A program made the translations under genes and the position numbers. 64,000 nucleotides of DNA, from positions 186,001 through 250,000 of the forward strand of contig JAOALB010000045.1 of NCBI GenBank assembly GCA_025331125.1. The letters are read 5' to 3'. Positions 1 through 12,245 of this stretch are shown piece after piece. The notes below the pieces were generated by a model. That model worked only from the letters and a program-made list of their open reading frames with translations. It made no database searches and was not told the origin of the DNA. How positions within the stretch are numbered: the stretch's first letter is position 1; every line of letters begins with the position of its first letter. This DNA is from Mycogone perniciosa. Taxonomy: Eukaryota > Ascomycota > Sordariomycetes > Hypocreales > Hypocreaceae.

Positions 1-38
1 ATGAACGTTACTTGCTAACAATTGGTTCGTGTCAACAG

Positions 39-1408
39 ACCCTTCTTTGATCCACCCAGAAATCAGCCGACCGCCAATGGCGATCCCTCCATATGATGGT
101 CATTTTCAACCAGCTCACCAATATTCTCCCACCTCCCCTTCCGCTGTCTCATCATCCCCTCAGCCTCACATGATCCGCACCAACAGCTCATCACCATTTC
201 TCCATGGCGGGGCCTTCCAGCCTGCCTACGTCGCCAGCCCTTACATCACCTCCATGGACCCCAATGCCCGCCGCCTGAGCATGGGCAACTTCATCTCGCC
301 TACATCAGCAGAGTATCCCAGCGGCGATGAGACCAAGGAGAAGCAGCGATGCACCTATCCGGACTGCGGCAAGATCTTCAAGGATCTCAAGGCTCACATG
401 CTCACCCACCAGAATGAGCGCCCCGAGAAGTGCCCCATTCAGACCTGCGAGTATCATATCAAGGGCTTTGCTCGCAAGTACGACAAGAACCGCCATACCC
501 TGACACATTACAAAGGGACCATGGTATGCGGCTTCTGCCCTGGATCTGGATCATCCGCGGAGAAGTCCTTTAACCGCGCTGATGTCTTTAAGAGGCACCT
601 GACGGCCGTTCACGGTGTTGAGCAGACGCCCCCCAACAGCCGCAAGAAGTCTGCGACGGGCGTGAACGCAGGCAAGAAGCTCACTGGATATGATGCCGGT
701 GCCACGGGCAAGTGCAGCACTTGCTCACAGACCTTCTCCAGTGCTCAGGACTTCTACGAGCACCTGGACGACTGTGTTCTGCGCATCGTCCAGCAGGAAG
801 ATCCCGCTGAGGCCATCAATGCCAAGCGACTAGCTGAGGTGGAGAACGACAAGAACGTCCACCAGACTCTGGAGAAGAACAACCTGCCTACCACCACCCA
901 GACCACTCAGATCGAGGAGGATGAGGATGACTATGACATGTTGGACGATGATGAGGTCGGTGATGCCTCCAAGCCAATGTATGCCTCAGGCAGGAAGAAG
1001 ATGAACCCCCCCAACGGTGTTCAGAAGTCCCGTGGCCTCACACACTCTCGTGGTGGCGTTCCTCTATCTACCAAGACCAGAGGTCGCAAGAATCGCCGCG
1101 ATTATCCCTCATCCTGGGGATTCGACAAGGGCCAGATGACAATGAAGAAGAGAATCATGGCTGTATTTGATGGCCCTCGCCGACTGGCCAAGGATGACAT
1201 GATGCTGTCGACCGATCACGAGGTCCGCATCAAGTTGTCGGATGGCAAGTCCTATGTCACTGACCTCGATGTCCAGACCCTCAAGCGAGCTGAGGGTTTT
1301 CTCAACGCCACCGAAGACGAGAAAGGCCCTTGGATCTCAGATGATCCCACTGAGGAGCAGCTGAAGGAGATGCAAGAGATGCTCGAGACCACCACTTCCA
1401 ACCTCTAA
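39..1408 (+). CDS. C2H2 zinc-finger transcription factor, 3' exon (5' end outside window)
   Basis: The window opens inside an intron: a branch-like GCTAAC at 13-18 and the acceptor CAG at 36-38 precede an exon open to the TAA at 1406-1408. The first codon is split, so upstream exons lie outside the window. The roughly 456 visible residues start with a Ser/Pro/Tyr-rich region. Three consecutive Cys2His2-type units follow (CTYPDCGKIF..HMLTH, KCPIQTC..NRHTLTH, VCGFC..KRHLTAVH), then a looser CSTC..HLDDC unit. After these come an acidic stretch (EEDEDDYDMLDDDEV), a basic KTRGRKNRRDY patch and a conserved-looking C-terminal block. It is probably a nuclear DNA-binding regulator. I do not recognise the particular orthologue. 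The domain call is secure and the target genes are unknown. Confidence 0.85.
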
Positions 1409-2480
1409 GTGGAGGATACCGAACTGTATATCAACTACTCTTACATCTTCTTTCTCTCTTCTCTTTCTCTCTCTAGCCCTCAGCACATGGAGGAGGGAAA
1501 TGGTACCCTGATCGGGTCACGGATACTACTACTGTTTAGAAGCATGGCAGACGGCGCATGGGAAATGTTCTGGACAACGGCATGGATGATGACTTTTTGG
1601 ATGGGAATGCCAACGACTCCTCACACCAGAAATGGGTGGGCTGTACTGATTGATACCCTGTGTTTTTTTGCGTGTTTGGCATAACGGCGCAATCACCTGG
1701 GATGAATTCTTCATGGGGGGACACATGGACCTCTCTGGCTAGTAATGCCGACCCAGCAGGGTCTCTCCCCACTTGCTATATTTTGTCCCTTGTTTTCTAT
1801 ACCACCCTTTGCCAGATGGGACTGTACATAATGACGCCCTCTGTGGCAGAGGGTTAGTTTGGATGTTTTGGGCGCTTTCGGGGGCGAGGGATAATGTTTA
1901 TGTTTTGTATAGGATAGTATATGGAGGGGAGTTTCTGGCATTGCACACCAAATCGGTACTTGATGAGCGTTGAAATGATACTATCGCGCATCCTGTGCGT
2001 GTTTGAACCCGACCATCTCTTCTTGTGCATCATGAGTGACTTGTTGTGATTTAATAATAAATGTCGATTGATGGTAGTTCTGTTTGAATGAAGACTAGGT
2101 GGAGGCCATTGATAACGCCTCGAGTGGGCAAATTTCTCTGCCCCTCCCCCACCTTGCAAGAACAGCAACCCAAACACTATCCATCATATTGGGTTCCGAG
2201 TCTTGTCGTTCGGCCTGAGTAAAAGACTTGCGAAATATCCCAAGGTTTGTTTCAAGTCTTGTGGTAATTGCCACATCCCAGTGCTGGGGACGGCCAACTA
2301 GATCACAGAACAGCAAGTGAGATAACGACATCCTTTTGAAGACGGGGACAAAGATCTGGTGCTGTGCGTGCCTATTGGAGGATTCGGAATTTGGCGACTC
2401 ATCCATCTCATCTTCTGCTGCCTCGAATCGGGCCTTCAACATCGGATACTTGAGCTTGGGGACTGGCTCCCTGGTGCAAA
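1409..2480. other. Intergenic: 3' UTR of the C2H2 gene and promoter of the methyltransferase gene
   Basis: About 1.07 kb without a convincing gene. It starts with a CT-rich stretch near 1440-1470, typical of a 3' UTR, and holds an AATAATAAA run near 2051. A 115-codon minus-strand reading frame (2095-2442) lies just upstream of the methyltransferase start but shows no recognisable motif. Confidence 0.6.
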
Positions 2481-3422
2481 ATGGCAGCCCTCACATCGCG
2501 CATCACCCTTAAGGGCGATGAGCCCGCTGGCCCAGAGGATTATCTCTCCACCTCGCTCGGCGTCATCTTCCCAGACGACGTGACCAACCAACATGGCGAC
2601 GCAGACCACTCTCTCATCTACGCCTCTCCCCATCTGCCCAAGCCGCTGCTGATTGATCTTGCTGATCCGGAGGGCGAGACTGACCGGAAGCTGTTTAGCC
2701 ACTACCTGTGGAATGCGTCGCTGCTGCTGGCGGAGTTGGTTGAGCGGGATTCCCTGGAGCAAGGAGAAACAAGCGAGGAGAGGGAGAAGAGTCTGGGCGA
2801 TGGCGTGAGCTTTGATACCAGGGGCTTGTCGGTGCTGGAGCTTGGTGCTGGAACCGCCCTGCCGAGTATGATGGCCGGACTCCTTGGTGCTGGACGGGTC
2901 GTCGTGACGGATTATCCTGCTCCAGCTGTGATGAAGACGCTCAGGGGTAACGTTGCGCGAAACATTGTCCCGGATCTTGCGCCAGAGGGCAAAGGCGCCA
3001 GTGTGACTTCCTCCATCCTGGTCGAGGGTCACGAATGGGGAGTCCTTGACACCGATGATGCATTCGTGCAAGACCACCGCCAGGCCTTTGACCGGCTCTT
3101 CGTGGCGGACTGTCTATGGATGCCGTGGCAGCACGCCAACCTGCGGCGCTCAATCAATCACTTCTTGAAGCCTGGACTGGACGCGCGGTGCTGGGTTGTC
3201 GCTGGGTTTCACACGGGCAGGGCCAAGATGGCGGGCTTCTTCGACGCGGACGCGCTGCGGACGGAAGGCGGGGTGGAAGTCGAGCGGATATGGGAGAGGG
3301 ATTGCGATGGACAGGAGAGGCCGTGGGATTGGGATCGGGATGAGGATATCACGATGCGGAAGAGGTGGCTCGTTGTGGCGGTCTTGAAGAGGTGCGAAGC
3401 TTCAACGACCGAGGATTCATGA
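2481..3422 (+). CDS. Family-16 (EFM/Nnt1-like) SAM-dependent methyltransferase
   Basis: Single-exon gene of 313 residues. The start gives MAALTSRITLKGDE and is the only sensible ATG. SAM-binding motif I is VLELGAGTALPSMMAG (about residues 117-132). Motif II is RVVVTDYPAPAVMKTLRGN, with the acidic TDYP that usually contacts the SAM ribose. A later FVADCLWMPWQHANL matches the post-II motif of the lysine-methyltransferase-like group. Family members methylate lysine or N-termini of proteins such as translation elongation factors, and some are annotated as nicotinamide N-methyltransferases. The substrate cannot be read from sequence. The N-terminal 75 residues differ from the classic Efm7/Nnt1 pattern, so no symbol is given. 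The last residues (RCEASTTEDS) look like a variable tail. A small soluble enzyme is expected. Confidence 0.85.
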   Translation: MAALTSRITLKGDEPAGPEDYLSTSLGVIFPDDVTNQHGDADHSLIYASPHLPKPLLIDLADPEGETDRKLFSHYLWNASLLLAELVERDSLEQGETSEEREKSLGDGVSFDTRGLSVLELGAGTALPSMMAGLLGAGRVVVTDYPAPAVMKTLRGNVARNIVPDLAPEGKGASVTSSILVEGHEWGVLDTDDAFVQDHRQAFDRLFVADCLWMPWQHANLRRSINHFLKPGLDARCWVVAGFHTGRAKMAGFFDADALRTEGGVEVERIWERDCDGQERPWDWDRDEDITMRKRWLVVAVLKRCEASTTEDS

Positions 3423-4289
3423 GGGATTGAAAGCTACTCTGAAGGAAGTGAGAAGAGTAGGATCAGAGCTCACGATTTGAAAAAAAAAAAAACACACACA
3501 CACACACAATCACTTGCCCTCTATATATGTCCTGTGAACACCGCTCCACGAACTCACCTCAAGACGTATCTCCCACATGCTTCTCCTACAGCTCATGCAT
3601 AAATCCAAACCTCTCTTCACATGCCACATCATCTATCAGCATTGGCAGTTCCCCCTACAAAAAAAATAACGACCCAATAACATCGCTCTTTAAAGTTGGG
3701 ACCATTTTCAGCTCTCATGCCAGCCATCCCACAACACCACGGGTTGATTGGCCCAACCCGCTGCGAAAGCCGGAGCCCTGGCCTTGGCGGCCCTTTACGA
3801 ACAGGGAATTCTTGTTCGAATGGTTCTATATGGGGGGACTACTGGTTTACGAAATTCCCCTTTTGGAATGAGCGGTATCGTCGGTCTTGGAAGAGTGAAA
3901 GGGGATTGGAAGACTTGGAGAGGGCTTGAGGACAGCTGAAAATGATGTGGGATTTGAACCTGGAAGTTGGTTGGTAGACGAACATTATGATAGTTTGGAT
4001 GATGGGTAGTATTAGGAATAATCAGGCTGGAACTAGTATTGGCAACGTCTTATGCTTCCAAGTGAAGTTGGCCTGAACAGACATGACTAGTTGATAATGA
4101 TCTCCAAGTATTGGTTGATGCTAACTCTCACTTTATAAGATCCTTTGGTATATATTACGTTCCTAAAGCTCAGGTGCTGACGTGACACATGTTCACAACT
4201 CCAGCTACTTTACTGGTTTATCTTTCTGCAGTGTAGATCCATCACAACTCCTCCATATCAGAAATATCCCTTAGTTAATTGACTCCGTA
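3423..4289. other. Intergenic between convergent genes
   Basis: About 870 bp between the methyltransferase (plus) and vps3 (minus), so both 3' UTRs lie here. It contains an A-run followed by a CA microsatellite at 3480-3510. Overlapping reading frames at 3527-3939 are short and lack motifs. A TACGGAGTAC-family motif (ACTCCGTAC, 4282-4290) touches the vps3 stop codon. Confidence 0.5.
3480..3510. repeat. A-run plus (AC)n microsatellite
   Basis: An A-run of about a dozen bases runs directly into about nine AC units in the 3' region of the methyltransferase gene. No function is implied. Confidence 0.9.
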
Positions 4290-7200
4290 CTAATTGGACG
4301 CTTCAATACTCGGTCCTTTCTCGTCCATGCCCACAACCAAGTCATAGTTGACTCTCAGATTCTCCGCTCCACTCAACGCCCTCGTTATCATACTCTCATG
4401 TTTCTCTTGAATCAGTCTCCGCAGCGCGCCGATGAGGAACCCTGCGATGATGTCGACGGACCAGTTATCCGGCACCAGGCGCAGCACGTCGTCCACGTCG
4501 AACCACCCGCCGAAGCGCTCCAGCAGCGCACCCGTCTGCTCGACGCGATCGATCACATCATCAATAGCGAGGAACTCGCGCAACACGACCTGGAAGAGTC
4601 GCCGCTGCTGCTCCGCCTCGGGCATGCTGTCACGACGACCGGGGGAGGGGGAATAGATACTCGCGCCACCACGGAGGCAATATGATACAGCGGTGTCATA
4701 GTCGCCGAGTTTATGGACCAGTAGGTGTAGGGCATCTTCGTGCTTGCGTTCGCGGCCAGCAAGAATAATAGTCTCAGGGACGAGAAGGTCCCCTCGTAAG
4801 CTGCTGATGCGCTCGCCTATTGTTGCGATATCGTAGTCGTGAGCACCGCCAAGGAGCTGAAGCAGTCGTAGCCGGCTCTGCCAGACTTCATCATCCTTGG
4901 GGGCATTTTCAGTTAGGAAATGGCGGTATGTTGGCTTCGGTGCTTGAAGAGCCCTGTAGGTATCATAAGCAGCCAAAACCCCGTCCCTACTAGCGGGAGA
5001 CTCCAGATCGCTGATAACAATGTCAAGATAGTAAGTTATTAGTTCATTCACATAGGCCGTGTACCCCTTGCCGAATACAAGGTGCTCCAAGTAATACTTG
5101 ACAGCGCCAGGGGCTTCTGTCCGTAGCAGCTCAACCACCTGCGTGGGCTCAAACTTTGGCGCTCTCCCCTTATCTTCAGCAAAAACCTGGACCCCGAGCT
5201 TTGGGTTGCGGTTGGCGAGCCACAGACCGTACTCTTGAACGAGGGCCTGACTACTAATCTTAGTGAGATAGTCTCGAAGCCTTTGTTCGCCGTCGCGGAG
5301 CTCCTGACCATCGTCTTCTTCGCCTTCAATAATGCGTTTCCACGTCGCTAGAACGTCAGCAGACATCTTGCGGCTTTGGTATAACCGGCTCAATATGAAA
5401 AGCCGGTGATAGGATTCGAGAAGGCCAATGGCTCGGTCGAAGCAATCCATACCGCCGTCCACAAGCTCATTCAACTCTGCTCTAACAGCGCCGCCTTTGC
5501 CGAAGCCCCTGGGAGAGTGTCGGTCTAGCTCCAGCAGCACAAGAAGCAGAGCAGCGTCCACTGTCCGGAATACCGCACCCTCAGCCGACACACTACCGAA
5601 GCCCTTCAGTTTTCTCCATGCATGTAAATATCGTCTAAGGAAGTGTAGAGTCTTGAGATCAAGGCCACTAACTCCGTCCTTTGCTGTCAATTGGAAGGCT
5701 TGGCCGCGTAAAAATGTTTCTGGGGCTTCCTTCACGCCTCCATAGACCCAGATGCCACGTCGACCCTCGACAATTTCATTCCGTACTCCTGGGATAAGGG
5801 ATAAAATGACTCGTGGGTCAATCTTGCTCTCTACCAAGACCTCTTCCAAGGCCTTCATTTCAGCATCAGAGAATTGACTGCTGGGGTGTGATAATAAGAG
5901 ATTGATCAATAAGAGAACTCCGGCCTTTTGTTGTAAATAGCCAAACGTCGTAAATTCCAGCTCTGTCTTTGGCTCGCGGCCGCGAATGGCTGTGAGTACC
6001 ATGACTATAGCCCTCTTGTCAATCTCATTCGCATTTGAGTGTCCCACTGGACAAGCAACTTCCAATCTCTTATCAAGCTGCACAATCAACGGATTACGAA
6101 CAGCCCACCAGATACGGTTGCCGCACCAAACAGCTATCCTTGTTCGAGTTTTTGCAAGTCGTCGAGCAAATTCTTCCCCTTCTACGGTTCGCGCCGCCTC
6201 CCACCCTTCGGGTAGGGAGTCACCATCTTGCGAATCGAAGTCGCGCTCAAAGAGTTCCTGTTCCTTTGATAGTCGCTCCATTGAGAGTGCAGTTCGGGAA
6301 TCTGAGGGTCTAAGCGACGCCGTGGGTGTTACTGTCTCCACCGGCCCAGGAAATGGTGTAAACTTCCGCATGCTGAGTTTCTCTATAATCTCATTGAATT
6401 GCGTTTCTTGGCTGCTTGTGAGAGCGCGGAGTCCGTATACATCAGTCATGCTAGCATCACCGCTTTCGAGCCAGTGCTTCTCAGGATGTGCTTCATTGCC
6501 TGCGTCCCAGCGTTGAATCTCAAGACCATTGCGTAGATTACCATCGAAATCCTTAACCATTGAAGCAAGTATGTAGCCATCTTCGTCCTCTGACGGTGCT
6601 GATGAGGGCACGCCCGGAAAGCTTCCATCACTGACAATTTCCTTGGGGTACCTGTCGAAGGTTATTGTTGGCCTAGTAGGGTCACCATCGAGATTTATAA
6701 ACATGCCAACAGCAGGTTCCGCAGGGCTGGTACCCATAACAAGAAGGAACTCTTCTGGAGTTGGAGAGATAATATGGGGCTTTAAGAAGACCGGTGTAGG
6801 CCGTGGCCTCGGGCTAGGGGCCTGCGGAGGTGTATCCCGTCCTGGTGGCGGCGCAGGCAATGGCTTGTCTACCGGAGGTGGAGCTGAAATTGCCTCACCA
6901 GCGGGCTGGGGACTTGATGGCTGCCCCGGAGGTGATGGCGTTTGCAACGCGAGTCTTCCCACGTCCCCTCCATGTGGTTCCTGTCGCCGTATGTTACCGA
7001 GGATAGAGCCCCCCAAGCTTATGCTTCTGCTGTGACTTTGCGCACTGGTGTGGGGCCGAGTCTGACTTGAAGAAGCACTCCGTGCAATGCCATCTCCAGT
7101 GTTACTGGGTATGCTCTGTGCCTGACCAATTTCTCCGGTTTGGGGGTCCTTGTCTAGTGATGAGATGTTCATTAAAGGAATCTTCAACTGTCGATCGACG

Positions 7201-7996
7201 TCTATGAGCGCATAAGTCTTCGAATCAGCCACACAAGCTATTGAGTCTCGTCGAGTGGACAGAATACTGCCAGCAAAGTCGATATTCTGGGATCCAATCA
7301 GCAAATAGCACGTTAAACTTGACCTCAGGGACCCAGACATACCTTAATCACGCGCGCATCCTCGTCGATTCTAACAACCTGGATTCGCCTATTAAGAGAT
7401 AGAAGTATTGTGACAGCATTTCCAAAGTTGCCCCCGCCATCGTCTGGCGATGACTCGTTCAGGTCAACGCCGCCTATCCAGTTGCAATTCTTGACCTGCT
7501 TGGTCCCAAAAACGGGGCTCAGCTCCGGCAGGGAGTAGAACGTCACTGTCCAGTTGCACAGGATGCAGGCCTTTCCAACACGAGGCAACAATAGGATCTG
7601 TTGAACGCCGGGTCTCGAAGTAGAGCTTTCGGAATAAGCGGGAGATAGTCTCGAAGCCGGGATAAAGACAGGCCTTCCACACTTATCAGAGGGATCGGGG
7701 GGTATGCGAACGAAGTGGAGAAGCTCAGAGGCCGAAGTACCGACATAGAGGTTGCCATCTAGAACAAAGGAGGTATTGAATTAGCAATCGTTAGCTGTAT
7801 CTGTTCTGGCAATTGATTGCTTACCAAAGTATTCGACACAGTTTATCTTGATGTCATCTTCCGAGCCGTCTGCTGAGAGAGGCACCGCATCCACCCATGG
7901 CTGCAGCACGTATGGCCCATCATCGCGAATTGAGGGCTGTCCGCTGCTCGGCGAAGTCATTGTGGAAGCCCCTCCGTCCGAGTCATTGGATGTCAT
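4290..7996 (-). CDS. vps3: CORVET subunit Vps3 (Vps39/TGFBRAP1 family)
   Basis: Three exons, complement join of 4290-7286, 7343-7758 and 7825-7996, encode 1194 residues. Introns are 56 and 66 bp with GTATGT or GTAAGC donors. Exon 1 gives MTSNDSDGGASTM. Exons 1-2 give a CNH (citron-homology) domain (NCVEYF/DGNLYVGTSASELLHF, VQQILLLPRVGKACILCNWTVTFYSLPEL), which continues in exon 3 (NIDFAGSILSTRRDSIACV). A fungal Ser/Pro-rich insertion follows at about residues 255-355, then alpha-solenoid regions like Vps39 domains 1 and 2 (RTVDAALLLVLLELDRHS; ILAGRERKHEDALHLLVHKL). In yeast Vps3 is the Rab5/Vps21-binding subunit of the CORVET endosomal tether. The family also holds Vps39/Vam6 of HOPS. The 'TGF-beta receptor-associated' type of match and the CNH make-up favour Vps3. 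It is divergent from the CASP golgin gene, 447 bp apart. Confidence 0.85.
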
Positions 7997-8443
7997 AGCA
8001 ATATGTGTCCTTTGCTTCGATCATCGAGGAAACCCAGTCATATTGCCTGCCGATAACTCCCCTAGCGGTTTGCGCCAGCGACAACGAGCGGCGCTTTTGG
8101 ATGGGATGAGCGAATGGGTGACGAATGACGCCAGCCTTCCGAGGCGTTGGTTATTATTAGTGAGTGGTGGTGCTGCAGCTCATACGAGCTGGTGACGAGG
8201 CTGATGTGGGTCTGGTTTAAGCCCCTGTGGCGCGAGCCCGGCTGTATTATGTACTTCGTGCATTTTGAGACAGACGTGCGCATGTGTCGTCACCAATCGC
8301 AACACGCTGGCCGTTCGCAGCTAATTCCAGTTGGCTCTTCTGTCGTCATTGAAGAAACAAGGCTCTTGAGCTTTCTAGGACATCTCCTCACTACGAATGA
8401 ACCGTATACGCCCTCCAAGGACATAAACTAGAGCTCACAAACC
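7997..8443. promoter_or_regulatory. Shared divergent promoter of vps3 and CASP
   Basis: The 447 bp between the two start codons must hold both promoters and leaders. No reading frame here looks coding. I saw no clear TATA element on either side. Head-to-head placement of two endomembrane-traffic genes makes co-regulation possible but is not evidence of it. Confidence 0.6.
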
Positions 8444-10725
8444 ATGGCCGACAGCGCGGAAGGGGCTACACCAGTAGCCCGCGATGAGGAAGGGAACAAG
8501 TTCTCGCATGCCATCTCAGCATGGCGAAGTACGTCATGGATGGCGGGTCTATATGGTAATTACTGAGTCGCTAACAACATATGATAGATATTGATCTCAC
8601 GACCTTGGTCTCGGGTCTTGACAACACGGCATCGGAAATTGTTATCTATCAACGCGATTCGACGGTTCAGCGCAAGGAATTAGCACAAAAGACAAAGGAG
8701 TTTCGCAAATCAGACGATGCCACGAAGTTGACAGAGATCAAAGGGCTTCTAAAAGGTAATACTTCTATGCTGTGTGCTTTGGGAAGACCTAGACTGACGA
8801 AAGCCTGTCCAGCATATCAAACGTTTATCGATCTCCTCACGAATCACTCCAAGTCAATCAACTCGGCATTTCTCCAGGCTTACACGTCGTTATCCGAGGC
8901 GCCAGATCCCTACCCTCTGCTTGAGGCATCGGTGGATTCGATGCTTGTGTCTGAAGACACGTTACCAAAGATTACAGAAGAAAACCAGCACCTCCAGAAA
9001 ACCGTATCGAAACTCACAGCGCAGCTAGAAGAGTCTGAATCCAGGCTTCAGACTGAGCGCGCCGCCCGAAAGGAATTGGAGGATAATTTGGAGAGCAAAG
9101 TCAACGAGGTGGAAGCATCATGGAGCGCAGTTCTCGATGAGAAGAAGGACAACTGGGAGGCCAAGGAGAAGAGCTTGGAAGAAAAGGTCGAGAACCAGGA
9201 CCGCCTGCTGAGCGAAATGAAAGCGACCTACGAGGTAAATCAGCGGCTAGGAAAGAGTGGCGATGATCCGGATGCCCATCGCAGCCAACCTCTGAATGCG
9301 GAGCTCGAGATGCTCCACGCAGACCTCGAGAGGACAAGCACTAGATTAGCCGAGGTCGAGGCCCGGAATGAACAGATGAGAATTGAATTGGCGCAAGCCA
9401 AGTCATCTCGGCCATCGCCGAACGAGACGTCCCTAGAAGACGACCCCGGATATATGCGAGTGCGATCCGAAAACTCATCTCTCATTCGCAAACTTGACGC
9501 TGCCAGGGTGGAGAAGGAAGGACTCAAACGCAACCTTGACACGAAGCTGCGGTCTATGGAGCGAGAAGTTGCCCTGTTGAAAGAAGAAAAGGAGTCACTT
9601 AAAACTAAGATCCAGAAATGGAGTGATTACGATGACGTCAAACAGGAACTGGAGGTGCTCAAGAGCATCGAGTTCTCAACAGGTGATGATGAAGAGGTAT
9701 CACAGGAGATTGAAGGTATCGCTAGCAAGGGGGACACTCTAGAGAAACTTCTCTTGGCGCGAAACAAGAAGTTAAATGATGAGCTTACGATCCTCCGAGT
9801 GTCTCACCAAGATCTACAGACCAGGCTGGAGGACCTTCAAGAGGAACTGTCCAGAACTAACGCAGAGCTCGAGAGGGCGCAAAATCTGAACCAGAAACTC
9901 GAGAGCGACCTCGAAACTCTCCAAGCAGAAGGGGCAAATGCTTTCCCATCCGGTGTATCTGTCGCGGGTACTTATATCACTCGCGGGCCAGCCCGTAAGG
10001 GGAGAATCTCACCGACGTCGTCTATCATTAGCGGAATAGATCCCCGCATGGCATCTGGTGAACGCGAGCCGATGGGAGGTGGCTCGGGCATTCTACCTAT
10101 GGTGACAGCACAACGTGATCGATTCAAGAAAAAGAACGCCCAACTGGAACAGGAGCTCTCGGAATGCCATCGGACCGTGCAGCAGCTACGTCAGGAGGTG
10201 GCGGCCCTCCAGAAGGATAACTTAAACCTGTACGAAAAGACGAGATACGTCTCGACCTATAACCGAGGAGGGGCCTCGACCTCGTCGTCGTCAGCGTACA
10301 CGTCGAATCCAAATCCCTCCACGGTATCTATTGGTGGGACTGGAAACCCTGGCATGGAGCTAGATCGGTATCGCCAGGCGTATGAGTCCAACATATCCCC
10401 CTTTGCGGCATTCCGTGGGAGAGAGTCAGCTAGGGCCTACAGGCGAATGAGCTTCCCAGAGAGGGTTGTGTACTCCATCACGCGGATGGTTCTGGCCTCT
10501 CGAACAAGCAGGAACTTGTTTGCAGCATACTGCGTAGCCCTCCACATTTTGGTTTTCTTTTCAATGTACTGGCTTGGCACCGCGGATTTCGAGCAACATG
10601 CCAGCAAATTTGGGTCATCCGCGGCGGCAGCGGCAGCCGGGGCCGGGGCCGGAGCGGCTGCTGGCGGCGCGGGAAAAGCAGGGACAGGCCATGGAGACTG
10701 GCATGAGGACGGATTTAACGGATGA
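8444..10725 (+). CDS. CASP-family golgin (Coy1-like), C-terminally anchored Golgi coiled-coil protein
   Basis: Three exons, 8444-8528, 8588-8755 and 8813-10725, encode 721 residues. The ATG gives MADSAEGATPVARDEEGNK. Joining exon 1 to exon 2 makes ..AWRNIDLTTLVSGLDNTASEIVIYQRDS, the signature N-terminus of CASP (CUX1 alternative product/Coy1). The second intron (57 bp, GTAATA..CTGACG..CCAG) has no stop and is a multiple of three, so unspliced reading adds 19 spurious residues. Removing it restores GLLKAYQTFIDLLTNHSK. Long coiled coil runs over about residues 120-560. One C-terminal membrane helix (FAAYCVALHILVFFSMYWLG, about 652-672) is preceded by the conserved RRMSFPERVVYSITRMVLASRTSR. The lumenal tail is an Ala/Gly run. 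The family acts in retrograde intra-Golgi tethering, with golgin-84 and COG in animals and as Coy1 in yeast. Confidence 0.9.
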
Positions 10726-12245
10726 GGCTTGTGATTTGACAAGCGTTAGGCGTGCAGGGCTGTCAATCAGGTCCATTTTGGGATATTGCAATGTACTACA
10801 CATAATTGTATGGGAGTTGAAATAGGGAGGCCGTCGATATCCGGTCTCTTGGTCTTGTTGGCGCATGTACGTTAAGATGGAAGACAACAAATCAGATGAA
10901 AGGATCGCAAGCAGCTGAGCACATGTAAGTCGTCGTCGTTGTCATGCTCTGCCATTCTTGTTAAAGTTAAACGCCGGCCACGTTTGGCGACCTCTTATGA
11001 CAGACCAATCATGACGGGAAGAAGACCATTCGTTTCTGGCTTATCGGGATGGCTGCAGCAGAAAAGCCTTGGCGAGATAATTAATCAGAGCTCTTTTTCG
11101 TGTTTTGTTTCTCTCAGTTTGGGGAGATGTCCCGTGGGTGTGGTCGCTGGTGCTGCTGCAGGCACTCTCGTGGGAAGAAACGAGTCTATTTTGAGGGATA
11201 AAATTGGTGGTTCGTTTTGTTTAACCGCCGACGAACAAAGTGTGGCGTTTATGGCCCACGTTTGGAGGTGTGAGGAAGGACGTTTGCGGCTCGAATCTCT
11301 GGGAGTAGCATCTAGATAAATTGAGCAGTACTTCGTAGTGATGTATTGTTTTTTATGTTGATTTGGTCGTTAATTATGGTGTTTATTTGTAAATGAATAA
11401 AAATAGTTTTATTTCTTTGGCTGGGACAGTTGAATCTACCAATAGCTGGGACAGGATCTAAGTCAAACCATGTGGTTGCATCGTGCTATCATAGACTCAC
11501 CTGCAAGTCATTGAACGGCGAGCTACAAAGTGCGCCAAGCTTCTCTACAGAGCACAGAAACCGGAAATATCAGGATCTAGAATCGAATAGTGTCATCTTC
11601 CTACACATGCAATCCTACCAAACGAACAGAGGCTACCAGGCACGGCGCCTAAATGCAGCCAATGGCCAATCAGCAGCCATCCGAACGGGCGCCTCAACCG
11701 CTGCCAGCCTCTCACCAGTCTCTCTCAGCCAATGGCACCCTGCATCTCCACCAGAGTAACGATTCATTCAGCGGCAATGAACATGGGATTGAGATGTCTT
11801 CCTGGCCAGCCGTACTCCGTAACGTCGCTTTCTTTTCTGCAATGAGTGTGACCTGCAGGCCAATGATGTGCTTCAGCGCCATGTGCTGCCCTAGTATAAT
11901 GTCCGTTGACTCGGGTGCTTGGTGTCTGTATAAGAGGCGAGTGATCCTCTCATCCTCAACGACTTCTAGGGAAGTCCAGAAACATCATCTTGAACTAGCT
12001 ATATTTTTATATCAAGTCTTTTCTCTTTTCCTTTTCTTCTTTTCTCTTTCTTCTCTATTTCCTTATTTCCTTCTCTCTTGTCCTTTTCGCCCAGCTCTTC
12101 TTTTTGTTATTTTTCTTCCTTTGGTCTTAAATACGGCTGGGTCCGCGTCTTGATATCTTCTCCATTCCGATATCCATAAAGACTATCAAGATCAATCTCA
12201 CGATCGAAAACCTCTCTTTTCTCTCCACATATACCTCAGACCAAG
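10726..12245. other. Intergenic: CASP 3' UTR and DUF3455 gene promoter
   Basis: About 1.5 kb. Reading frames of 109-166 codons occur (10939-11319, 11430-11759, 11653-12153) but lack motifs and overlap pyrimidine-rich leader sequence. The last 250 bp before the DUF3455 ATG are strongly T/CT-rich (12000-12130), then 'atccataaagactatcaagatcaatc', a typical fungal transcription-start context. One TACGGAGTAC-family motif is at 11812-11821. Confidence 0.5.

Noticed and set aside
2095..2442. 115-codon minus-strand frame before the methyltransferase gene
   Set aside because: No recognisable motif, and it overlaps the promoter and leader of the plus-strand gene. It could be real, but nothing supports it.
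10939..11319. 126-codon frame downstream of CASP
   Set aside because: No motif, start at a non-ATG codon, low-complexity stretches typical of untranslated sequence.
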